NCBI GenBank assembly: GCA_050013795.1
Contig: JBEKEO010000216.1
Location: 1-5,363, forward strand
DNA length: 5,363 nt
Source: CAWHOW01 sp050013795
GTDB lineage: Bacteria; Bacteroidota; Bacteroidia; Bacteroidales; CG2-30-32-10
Direction: 5' to 3'
Shown here: piece after piece, positions 1 to 5,363 of the stretch
Layout: each line of letters begins with the position of its first letter
Position numbering within the stretch: position 1 is the first letter of the stretch
Made by a program: the position numbers and the translations under genes
The notes under the pieces: generated by a model
What the model was told of the DNA's origin: nothing
Database searches by the model: none
Seen by the model: only the letters and a program-made list of their open reading frames with translations

Positions 1-509
1 CCTCCTGCAAAATCAATATGATTATCTTTTATCATGATCATGTCAAACAAACCCATACGGTGATTATAACCACCACCTATTTTTACAGCCATTTTTTCAA
101 TTTCACGAAGCATGGGAGTTGTTTTCCGTGTATCTAATATCTTGGCTTTTGTTCCTTTGATGATTTCTGTTAACTCGTATGTAGCAGTGGCAATTCCACT
201 CATCCGCTGCATGAAATTTAAAACCAGCCTTTCTGCAGATAGAATAGAAACAGAAGAGCCTTCAACATAAAATGCAATATCTCCACTTTGAATCTTTGCT
301 CCATCATGAAGAAGAATATTCATTTTTAATTCGTCATCAACCTTTTTAAATATCTTTTCTGCAATTGCAATTCCCGCAAGGATTCCTTTATCCTTTATAA
401 GAAGCTTGGCACTTCCCTGAATATGATGAGGAATGCATGATAAAGAAGTATGATCGCCGTCTCCTATATCTTCTTTGAGCGCGTTCTCAATAATCTGATC
501 AATATTCAT
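1..509 (-). CDS. nadC: Quinolinate phosphoribosyltransferase (nicotinate-nucleotide pyrophosphorylase, carboxylating), N-terminal part
   Basis: Converts quinolinate and PRPP to nicotinate mononucleotide, pyrophosphate and CO2, the step of cytoplasmic de novo NAD synthesis that enters the common NAD pathway. Translating leftward from the ATG at 509-507 gives 169 full codons with no stop. The family is usually about 280-290 aa, so roughly 115 C-terminal residues lie beyond the left edge. Family signatures seen: an N-terminal EDIGDGDHTS segment (13-22), ERLVLNFMQRMSGIAT (93-108), ILDTRKTTPMLR (124-135) and GGGYNHRMGLFDMIMIKDNH (145-164). These include the conserved Arg128, Lys129, His150, Arg151 and Lys161, which in this family line the quinolinate/PRPP site. 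The ATG lies 19 nt after the DUF4783 stop codon, so the two genes probably share a transcript. There is no clear Shine-Dalgarno sequence. The identification is very secure. Confidence 0.96.
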   Translation of the reverse strand, partial: MNIDQIIENALKEDIGDGDHTSLSCIPHHIQGSAKLLIKDKGILAGIAIAEKIFKKVDDELKMNILLHDGAKIQSGDIAFYVEGSSVSILSAERLVLNFMQRMSGIATATYELTEIIKGTKAKILDTRKTTPMLREIEKMAVKIGGGYNHRMGLFDMIMIKDNHIDFAG

Positions 510-528
510 TTTATGAAGTAAGCCTGAA

Positions 529-939
529 CTATTGCTGGTCATCAAATTCCAGTTTCTGGATTAAGAAATTCTTATCTGCCTTTTTCAGAAGGAAGTAAGT
601 CCTGAATGAAATACTGCTGGTTGAGGTATATGTTCCTATTCCATATTTCGAACCATCATTGGAAGTTCCTTTATGATTAATTGAGAATGATTTAACAGGA
701 TTTTTAGTAAAGAAATCTTTAATAATCATTTCAGCCTGTGTTTTGCTGAATGTGCCTTCATTCTTTGGAACAGTAATATCTATGGTTGAATTAAAATATA
801 TTGAAACATTGGCAGCATTGCCGCTCTGAATGGCTTTTTCAATATCTGAAATTATTTCAGAAGTATTACTGATTATGAAAGAAGCCATCAATGTGGTGGT
901 TACAGTTATAAGTATCAAAATTGTTGCAAATCGTTTCAT
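529..939 (-). CDS. Exported DUF4783-family protein, NTF2-like fold predicted
   Basis: A 136-aa protein of unknown function. Residues 1-24 form a signal peptide: Lys2-Arg3, then a hydrophobic run (ATILILITVTTTLMASFII). There is no cysteine anywhere, so it is not a lipoprotein; the mature part is probably periplasmic or stays anchored by the signal. The mature part has an N-terminal amphipathic helix (27-39, SEIISDIEKAIQS), a TFSKTQAEMIIKDFF helix (63-77), then beta-rich stretches ending in SFRTYFLLKK (111-120) and NFLIQKLEFD (124-133). This order, with a 'DGSKYGIGTY' strand (95-104), is typical of small NTF2-like proteins and matches my memory of DUF4783, a Bacteroidota family often found beside nadC. 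The gene leads a two-gene unit with nadC 19 nt downstream and has its own promoter at 1022-1053. No catalytic residues can be assigned; a structural or ligand-binding role is possible. Confidence 0.85.
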   Translation of the reverse strand: MKRFATILILITVTTTLMASFIISNTSEIISDIEKAIQSGNAANVSIYFNSTIDITVPKNEGTFSKTQAEMIIKDFFTKNPVKSFSINHKGTSNDGSKYGIGTYTSTSSISFRTYFLLKKADKNFLIQKLEFDDQQ

Positions 940-1021
940 TTTGTTCGGAATTTAATTTATTGATTACAAGCAATAATCAAGCCAAATTTAATAGTTTTAT
1001 TATAATTTCAGAATATTAATG

Positions 1022-1053
1022 CAAACCTACATTAATTTTAAATAATATACAAA
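1022..1053 (-). promoter_or_regulatory. Bacteroidota-type promoter for the DUF4783-nadC unit
   Basis: Read on the minus strand, TTTG (1053-1050) is followed by a 20-nt spacer and TAGGTTTG (1029-1022). This fits the Bacteroidota consensus TTTG-N19-21-TAnnTTTG exactly. Transcription would begin near 1016, leaving a leader of about 75 nt before the ATG at 939. Two copies of the palindrome ATTAAT (1015-1020 and 1031-1036) flank the -7 box. No Shine-Dalgarno sequence is visible ahead of the ATG; the leader there is A/T-rich. Confidence 0.6.
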
Positions 1054-1139
1054 AAACAGGTTGAAATTTGCAAACATGTCAAGATTCTCTTTTAGAATAA
1101 AGGAAATCATAATAATGTAAGGTATTCAAAAGAATGTTT

Positions 1140-1147
1140 TAATTTTG
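1140..1147 (+). promoter_or_regulatory. Candidate -7 box for rlmH
   Basis: TAATTTTG fits the Bacteroidota -7 consensus TAnnTTTG and ends 25 nt before the rlmH ATG, giving a leader of about 20 nt. No TTTG lies at the expected -33 position (around 1116-1119), so only half of the promoter matches. The leader has no Shine-Dalgarno sequence. Confidence 0.45.
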
Positions 1148-1172
1148 AGCATATTTACCATTTATTAGCTTT

Positions 1173-1649
1173 ATGAAAATAAGTCTTATTCATACCGGCA
1201 GAACCACTGAGAAGTATTTGCAGGAAGGATTTTCTATTTATGAGAAACGAATCAAAAGGTATATCTCTTTTGAAACGATTATTATTCCTGATTTAAAAAA
1301 TGTAAAAAACCTTGATGCTGCACACGTAAAAGGAAAAGAAGCGGATATTCAACTGAATTATATTAAGAACTGTGATTATCTAGTGTTGCTTGATGAATGG
1401 GGTAAAGAGATGCGTTCTACAGCTTTTGCCAACTTTCTGCAACTGAGAATGAACAGCTCCATTAAAAATCTTTTATTTCTGACAGGCGGACCTTATGGTT
1501 TTGCTGATTGTATCCATGCAAAAGCAAATCAAGAGATTTCATTATCGAAAATGACGTTTTCTCATCAACTGGTTCGCTTATTATTTGTTGAGCAATTATA
1601 TAGGGCATTCAGCATCATTCATCACGAACCCTATCATCATGAAGGATAA
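1173..1649 (+). CDS. rlmH: 23S rRNA (pseudouridine-1915-N3)-methyltransferase RlmH
   Basis: A cytoplasmic SPOUT-class methyltransferase. The family uses S-adenosylmethionine to methylate N3 of pseudouridine 1915 in helix 69 of 23S rRNA on assembled 70S ribosomes. The protein is 158 aa, complete by comparison with the usual 155-160 aa. Signatures seen: LDEWGKEMRS (73-82), the SAM-loop glycine motif FLTGGPYG (102-109), LSKMTFSHQLVRLLFVEQLY (124-143) forming the trefoil-knot region, and the C-terminal PYHHEG (153-158), which in the family contacts substrate. The ATG at 1173 gives the canonical MKISLIHTGRT start, and no in-frame extension is needed. It is divergent from DUF4783-nadC and convergent with the glycosyltransferase: its TAA (1647-1649) is one base from the neighbour's stop, leaving no room for a separate terminator. 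Nothing in it looks degraded. Confidence 0.97.
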   Translation: MKISLIHTGRTTEKYLQEGFSIYEKRIKRYISFETIIIPDLKNVKNLDAAHVKGKEADIQLNYIKNCDYLVLLDEWGKEMRSTAFANFLQLRMNSSIKNLLFLTGGPYGFADCIHAKANQEISLSKMTFSHQLVRLLFVEQLYRAFSIIHHEPYHHEG

Positions 1650-1650
1650 A

Positions 1651-2781
1651 TTATTCTCCATCCATTGCCTTTTCTACGCATTTCCATAATAGATCAGCAG
1701 ATTTTTGCCAGCTGAATAATTCTCTTCTTATTCTTCCTTTTGCGATAAGTTCTTGTCTCAGCTTTTCATTGGTGGCAATCTGCCTCATCGCATCTGCAAT
1801 AAACTCGGGGGATGCAGGGTTGATAAGCAAAGCTGCATCTCCTGCAATTTCAGGCATTGATGTTATATTTGAAGTGATTAGCGGGGTTTCGCAATGGAAT
1901 GCTTCCAGGATAGGAATGCCAAAACCTTCGAAATTGGAAACATAAGTCATAGCTTGTGCAGACCCAATAATAAGATTAATTTGTTCTGAATTCATTCTGC
2001 CTGTAAAGACCACATCCGTTTTGAATTTCAGATTCTCATAAGTATTGTTGATTTCATTTGTCCACCAGCGCTTTTCACCGACAATAAGTAATTTAAACTC
2101 ACCCGCAGTATTCTTTTTGAACAAATCAAAGGCTTTAAAAAGATTGATAAGGTTTTTTCTGGGATGTAAAGAACCTACAAAAACAAAATAGGGCTTACCA
2201 TCGCTGTATTTCTCTCTTGTCTTTACTTGCAGCTCATCATCCACTACTTTGAAATTTTCATTACAGCCATTATACACCACATCAATCTTTTCAGCAGGGA
2301 TATGATATTTGTTTACCAAATCAAGTTTCGAATATTCCGATACGGTAGCAAGCCGTGTTGCCTTCATTGCAAAACGCTTAAAATAGGTCTGGTAATATTT
2401 TCTGTACCAAAAAGGCAAGTCACTTGGGTAATGTTCGAAATTAAGATCATGTATAACATTTAAAGTTTTAATATTTGTGTGTAAAGGCATCCAGCCATCT
2501 GTTGAAAGGAATAAATCTGCTTTTTCTTTTCTAAGAAGGGAAGGGAACAGCAAGTTGAAACGTAAATACCATAAAAAAGGATGACGTGAAGGAGGAAAGA
2601 GTATTACAGGTTTAACATTTTTAGAAAAAATAAAATCATAATGCCATTTACGGTCGAAAACAAAAACAAACTCATGCTCGGGATGTTGAACTGTAATTCG
2701 TTTAAGGGTTTCATAACTGAACCATCCCAGTCCTTCCAGCTTGTTTTTGATCAGGCATTGAGCATTAACAACTATCTTCAT
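1651..2781 (-). CDS. Glycosyltransferase, GT4 family (GT-B fold)
   Basis: Probably transfers a sugar from a nucleotide-sugar donor to a lipid-linked or surface glycan at the inner face of the inner membrane; donor and acceptor cannot be read from sequence. The 376-aa length is normal. The N-terminal acceptor domain starts MKIVVNAQ and carries the glycine loop EGLGWFSYE (16-24), HDLNFEHYP (111-119) and TVSEYSKLDLV (146-156). The C-terminal donor domain carries FVGSLHPRKN (201-210), LLIVGEKRWW (231-240), VFTGRM (258-263) and the EX7E motif EGFGIPILE (Glu285 and Glu293), followed by a PEIAGDAALLINP segment (310-322). This motif set is typical of mannosyltransferase-like GT4 enzymes. There is no signal peptide or membrane segment. 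AGGA lies 9 nt before the ATG, a possible weak ribosome-binding site. It is divergent from the flippase gene, which supports a role in polysaccharide assembly. Confidence 0.93.
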   Translation of the reverse strand: MKIVVNAQCLIKNKLEGLGWFSYETLKRITVQHPEHEFVFVFDRKWHYDFIFSKNVKPVILFPPSRHPFLWYLRFNLLFPSLLRKEKADLFLSTDGWMPLHTNIKTLNVIHDLNFEHYPSDLPFWYRKYYQTYFKRFAMKATRLATVSEYSKLDLVNKYHIPAEKIDVVYNGCNENFKVVDDELQVKTREKYSDGKPYFVFVGSLHPRKNLINLFKAFDLFKKNTAGEFKLLIVGEKRWWTNEINNTYENLKFKTDVVFTGRMNSEQINLIIGSAQAMTYVSNFEGFGIPILEAFHCETPLITSNITSMPEIAGDAALLINPASPEFIADAMRQIATNEKLRQELIAKGRIRRELFSWQKSADLLWKCVEKAMDGE

Positions 2782-2810
2782 TTTTGGCTTTCCTAGAAAA
2801 AGTAAGCAGG

Positions 2811-2842
2811 CAAAAGTAGTTTTTTATAACCAACGCATCAAA
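2811..2842 (-). promoter_or_regulatory. Bacteroidota-type promoter for the glycosyltransferase gene
   Basis: On the minus strand TTTG (2842-2839), a 20-nt spacer, then TACTTTTG (2818-2811): an exact match to TTTG-N19-21-TAnnTTTG. The predicted start is near 2804, giving a leader of about 20-25 nt before the ATG at 2781. It lies in the 156-nt divergent region shared with the flippase gene and does not overlap that gene's -7 box. Confidence 0.6.
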
Positions 2843-2900
2843 TTATTATTCACCCTTTAAAACAAACTAAAGTCCCTTTGCCAGTAAAAAATCATTAAAT

Positions 2901-2917
2901 TAAGAAAAGCTTTCTTA
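2901..2917. repeat. Perfect 7-bp inverted repeat in the flippase promoter
   Basis: TAAGAAA (2901-2907) and TTTCTTA (2911-2917) are exact reverse complements separated by AGC. The right arm overlaps the first two bases of the flippase -7 box (2916-2923), and the rest fills the -33/-7 spacer. The position suits a repressor or activator site. A chance origin in AT-rich DNA is also realistic. Confidence 0.4.
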
Positions 2918-2923
2918 CCTTTG
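2916..2923 (+). promoter_or_regulatory. Candidate -7 box for the flippase gene
   Basis: TACCTTTG fits TAnnTTTG and ends 14 nt before the ATG at 2938, so the transcript would have a leader of only about 6-10 nt. No TTTG occurs at the -33 position (around 2892-2895); the nearest upstream TTTG (2877-2880) is 35 nt away. The promoter may therefore depend on an activator or be weak. Confidence 0.45.
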
Positions 2924-2937
2924 GACGCTTTTTCACC

Positions 2938-4452
2938 ATGCTAAAGAAGTTTCTTAAAAACATAGCGCTGGTATTATTCCTAAATCTCCTTATTAAGCCA
3001 TTTTGGATTTTAGGGATTGACCGCAGTGTCCAGAATCATGTTGGTGTAGCAGATTATGGATTTTATTATTCCATTTTCAGTTTCTCATTCCTGCTCAACA
3101 TCCTCCTTGATTTTGGCATTACCAATTTCAACAATAAAAATATAGCCCAAAACAATCACCTTCTCAGGAAGCATCTGTCAAGTATAATAGTTTTAAAACT
3201 TATGCTGGGAGGCATTTATCTTGTATTAAGTGTAATTTGCGCATTTATTATCAGGTATAATTCATTACAGATTCTTTTACTTCTCGTTCTTGCATTTAAC
3301 CAATTTTTAATATCATTTGTGCTTTACCTGCGGTCGAATATATCGGGGCTTCACTTGTTTAAGATAGATAGCTGTATTTCCGTGCTTGACAGGACCATTA
3401 TGATCATTGTTTGTGCTTTCCTATTATGGGGAATGCCCAGTACATTTGAATTCACCATACGCACCTATGCCTTTGCTCAAACTTTTGCTTATGGATTAAC
3501 TGCACTTATTACACTTATAATTGTTTTCAGGAAGGCAAAATCGAAGTTTCTTAAACTTAACTGGAACTTCCCGTTTTCGCTCATGATAATAAAGAAAAGC
3601 TTTCCCTTTGCCGTGCTTGTGCTGCTGATGACCTTCTATAACAGGATAGATACAGTAATGATGGAACGTATTCTGCCAGATGCCTCGACTTTGAAAGATA
3701 ATTTATTGTCGGGCGAAGTTCAATGTGGAATTTATGCTTCGGCATACCGACTTCTTGATGCAACTAACATGATAGCTGTTCTCTTTGCCGGATTATTGCT
3801 TCCTTTATTTGCAAAAATGATAAAGCATAAGGAATCTGTAGAAGCGCTGGTACGGTTATCTTTCTCTATGTTATTCACGGGAGCTATTATTATTTCTTTT
3901 TGCTCGTTTTTTTACAGCAGCGACATTATGCATCTCTTGTATCCATTTAACCCTAAAGGGCACGAAAATTTAATTGATTATACAAAAAGAATTGAAGAAT
4001 CGTCGAGGGTTTTTGGTTATCTAATGGGTTGCTTTATTCCCATTTCGACTACTTATGTTTTCGGGACATTATTAACTGCGAACGGTAACCTGAAACAGCT
4101 TAACATAATGGCTGCAAGTGGTATGGCTATAAATATTATGCTAAATCTTTTCTTAATACCGCGTTTCTTTGCAATAGGTTCTTCGTTTGCGAGTTTTTCA
4201 ACCCAGTTTGTTACCTCCTTAATACAGGTTATTCTAGTTCAATTGATATTCAAGTTTAAAATGAATTATCGCTTCCTGTTTTCGCTTTTGATCTTTGTAA
4301 TAGGAGTGATAGGAATTGGTTTTGTATCGAGACTAGTAGGTTCGCATTGGACGACAAACTTAATATGTATGGTTGCCATTAGCGGGATACTGGCAATTGT
4401 TCTAAGGATAATAAACTTTCGCGATATGTTTAATATTATTAAAAATGAATGA
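2938..4452 (+). CDS. Wzx-type polysaccharide/oligosaccharide flippase (MOP superfamily)
   Basis: A polytopic inner-membrane protein that probably flips undecaprenyl-diphosphate-linked glycan units from the cytoplasmic to the periplasmic face. It has 504 aa, normal for Wzx/RfbX-like proteins (about 420-520). About 12-14 hydrophobic segments are visible, roughly at residues 7-26, 41-60, 82-104, 110-131, 147-165, 176-197, 217-235, 274-292, 309-326, 358-380, 388-410, 413-438, 446-466 and 472-492. Family-like sequence includes VGVADYGFYYSIFSF (35-49) with LDFGITNF (57-64), the charged YNRIDTVMM helix (234-242), GIYASAYRLLDA (264-275) and the internal LTANGNLKQLNI (379-390). The start follows a -7 box closely and no earlier in-frame ATG is needed. 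It is followed after 75 nt by a Wzz-type gene, matching polysaccharide-locus order. The transported glycan cannot be predicted. Confidence 0.9.
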   Translation: MLKKFLKNIALVLFLNLLIKPFWILGIDRSVQNHVGVADYGFYYSIFSFSFLLNILLDFGITNFNNKNIAQNNHLLRKHLSSIIVLKLMLGGIYLVLSVICAFIIRYNSLQILLLLVLAFNQFLISFVLYLRSNISGLHLFKIDSCISVLDRTIMIIVCAFLLWGMPSTFEFTIRTYAFAQTFAYGLTALITLIIVFRKAKSKFLKLNWNFPFSLMIIKKSFPFAVLVLLMTFYNRIDTVMMERILPDASTLKDNLLSGEVQCGIYASAYRLLDATNMIAVLFAGLLLPLFAKMIKHKESVEALVRLSFSMLFTGAIIISFCSFFYSSDIMHLLYPFNPKGHENLIDYTKRIEESSRVFGYLMGCFIPISTTYVFGTLLTANGNLKQLNIMAASGMAINIMLNLFLIPRFFAIGSSFASFSTQFVTSLIQVILVQLIFKFKMNYRFLFSLLIFVIGVIGIGFVSRLVGSHWTTNLICMVAISGILAIVLRIINFRDMFNIIKNE

Positions 4453-4477
4453 TTTTAAATATTTTATCGGAAATACA

Positions 4478-4515
4478 TTAATTTTTCTATTTTTGTCACT
4501 TGTTTGAAAAATTAA
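4478..4515. repeat. Perfect 9-bp inverted repeat bracketing the wzz promoter
   Basis: TTAATTTTT (4478-4486) and AAAAATTAA (4507-4515) are exact reverse complements separated by 20 nt. The interval contains the -7 box at 4488-4495 and the predicted transcription start near 4502. Both arms are entirely A/T, so folding would be weak and chance is a real alternative. A dimeric DNA-binding regulator is the more interesting reading. Confidence 0.4.
4488..4495 (+). promoter_or_regulatory. Candidate -7 box for the wzz-type gene
   Basis: TATTTTTG fits TAnnTTTG and lies 32 nt before the ATG at 4528, giving a leader of about 25 nt. No good -33 TTTG is seen 19-21 nt upstream. Read-through from the flippase gene is equally possible, because no terminator hairpin is visible in the 75-nt gap. 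Confidence 0.4.
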
Positions 4516-4527
4516 GTCATTTAGGCC

Positions 4528-5363
4528 ATGAATAAAATCCCAGAGAATAACGATTTTACTTCTGCTAACTTCCTTTTATTTATTTATAAATGGAGAAAGG
4601 TATTGCTTATTATTGTTAGTGTGGCAATTGTAGCTTCTATTATTTTTTCTTCTTCATTTTTTATTACACCTAGATATAAATCTACTGTTATCATGTTTCC
4701 AACTTCCACTAATTCTATATCCAAAGCCCTTATGGCTGATAATTATGGAGGGAAACAGGATATCCTTGAGTTCGGTGCGGAAGAACAGTCAGAGCAGTTA
4801 TTACAGATATTAAATTCAAATAAAATAAGAGCACGGGTTATTCAAAAATATAACCTGCTTAACCATTACGAAATTAATCCTGATTCAAAATATAAAAACA
4901 CACTTCTTTTTAAAGAATATGAAGATAATATCAGTTTCAGGCGAACAGAGTTTATGGCTGTAGAAATAGAAGTACTGGATAAAGATCCACAAACTGCCGC
5001 AGATATTGCAAATGACATTTCATCTCTGCTTGATTCAACAAAGAATGCCATGCAAAAAGAAAGGGCTATCAAAGGTTTTAAAATTGTTGAAAAGGAATAC
5101 AATAAACTTAAATCAGAAATTAATGTAATGGAGGATTCCCTCACGGTATTGAGAAAAATGGGAGTTAATGATTACGAAACACAGGCTGAGGCATATAATA
5201 CACAACTTGCAATCGCATTATCGCATGATAACCTTTCAGGAGCTCGTGCATTAGAAGATAAATTTAAAACCATATCTCAATATGGAGGTGCATATGTTTC
5301 ATTAAGAGGAGAATTAGAGAATGATAAAAAACAATTAAGCCAATTAAAGACTAAATATGAGGA
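4528..5363 (+). CDS. Wzz/GNVR-type polysaccharide chain-length determinant, N-terminal part
   Basis: An inner-membrane polysaccharide co-polymerase-like protein expected to control the length of the glycan made from flippase-exported units. The frame opens at the ATG at 4528 and stays open for 278 codons to the right edge, so the gene is partial. The N-terminal Wzz domain shows a cytoplasmic stub with YKWRK (20-24), a membrane helix at about 25-46, then the typical TPRYKSTVIMFPTS (47-60) entry into the periplasmic domain. Next come a conserved block QLLQILNSNKIRARVIQKY (90-108), a beta region with VEIEVLDKDPQTAADIAND (145-163), and helices rich in E/K that should form coiled coil (about 175-212 and 258-278). 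The second membrane helix near the C-terminus, which the family requires, must lie outside the window. No BY-kinase domain is visible in the part present, though a C-terminal fusion cannot be excluded. The ATG has only AGG 2 nt upstream, too close for a normal Shine-Dalgarno. Confidence 0.9.
   Translation, partial: MNKIPENNDFTSANFLLFIYKWRKVLLIIVSVAIVASIIFSSSFFITPRYKSTVIMFPTSTNSISKALMADNYGGKQDILEFGAEEQSEQLLQILNSNKIRARVIQKYNLLNHYEINPDSKYKNTLLFKEYEDNISFRRTEFMAVEIEVLDKDPQTAADIANDISSLLDSTKNAMQKERAIKGFKIVEKEYNKLKSEINVMEDSLTVLRKMGVNDYETQAEAYNTQLAIALSHDNLSGARALEDKFKTISQYGGAYVSLRGELENDKKQLSQLKTKYE

Noticed and set aside
124..146. Possible deviation in rlmH from the MTFPHQL motif (Ser129-His-Gln replaces Pro)
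   Set aside because: This is residue numbering within rlmH (124-146). As far as I recall, MTFSHQ is usual among Bacteroidota RlmH proteins, so it is not an anomaly.
1067..1079. Palindromes TTTGCAAA and ACATGT in the nadC-rlmH divergent region
   Set aside because: Both are short and common, are not placed against a -7 box, and no matching second copy was found.
2227..2463. 78-codon open frame on the + strand
   Set aside because: It lies wholly inside the well-supported glycosyltransferase gene on the other strand, has no recognisable domain, and has no promoter of its own.
2869..2879. Small hairpin AAAG-TCC-CTTT between the divergent genes
   Set aside because: A 4-bp stem without a following T-run is too weak for a terminator, and none is needed between divergent genes.
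3581..3763. 60-codon open frame on the - strand
   Set aside because: It is antisense to the flippase and its translation resembles no family; it is a by-product of the real frame.
4453..4527. Possible terminator between the flippase and wzz genes
   Set aside because: T-runs are present but there is no GC-containing stem before them. The only inverted repeat is A/T-only with a 20-nt interval.
4866..5144. 92-codon open frame on the - strand with a hydrophobic, Ser/Leu-rich product
   Set aside because: It is antisense to the chain-length determinant, whose family motifs cover this stretch. The Ser/Leu richness arises from reading its E/K/D-rich coiled-coil codons backwards.

Overview
The window is AT-rich throughout and looks like a chromosome segment from a Bacteroidota bacterium, probably class Bacteroidia. 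Three things point there. DUF4783, a family known essentially from this phylum, sits next to nadC and rlmH. Matches to the Bacteroidota sigma-70 promoter (-7 box TAnnTTTG, -33 box TTTG about 20 nt upstream) lie in front of each transcription unit. The genes mostly lack Shine-Dalgarno sequences and have short A/T-rich leaders. I cannot name the genus.

Left part (1-1649), housekeeping: a leftward two-gene unit encodes a small exported DUF4783 protein followed by NadC (quinolinate phosphoribosyltransferase, NAD biosynthesis; its C-terminus runs off the left edge). A 233-nt intergenic region with a promoter on each strand separates it from the rightward rlmH gene (23S rRNA pseudouridine-1915 N3-methyltransferase).

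Right part (1651-5363), envelope polysaccharide: a leftward GT4-family glycosyltransferase meets rlmH tail to tail with one base between the stop codons. Divergent from it is a rightward 504-aa polytopic flippase of the Wzx/MOP type. After a 75-nt gap comes the N-terminal 278 codons of a Wzz-type chain-length determinant, cut by the right edge. Together these look like the beginning of a surface or exopolysaccharide locus: the glycosyltransferase builds the lipid-linked unit, Wzx flips it across the inner membrane, and the Wzz protein sets polymer length. The polymerase and further glycosyltransferases would be expected to the right.

I found no mobile element, CRISPR array, tRNA, rRNA or toxin-antitoxin gene, and no sign of a new biological system. 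The most notable non-coding signals are two perfect inverted repeats: one overlaps the flippase -7 box and the other brackets the wzz -7 box. They are candidate operator sites but could be chance in AT-rich DNA.
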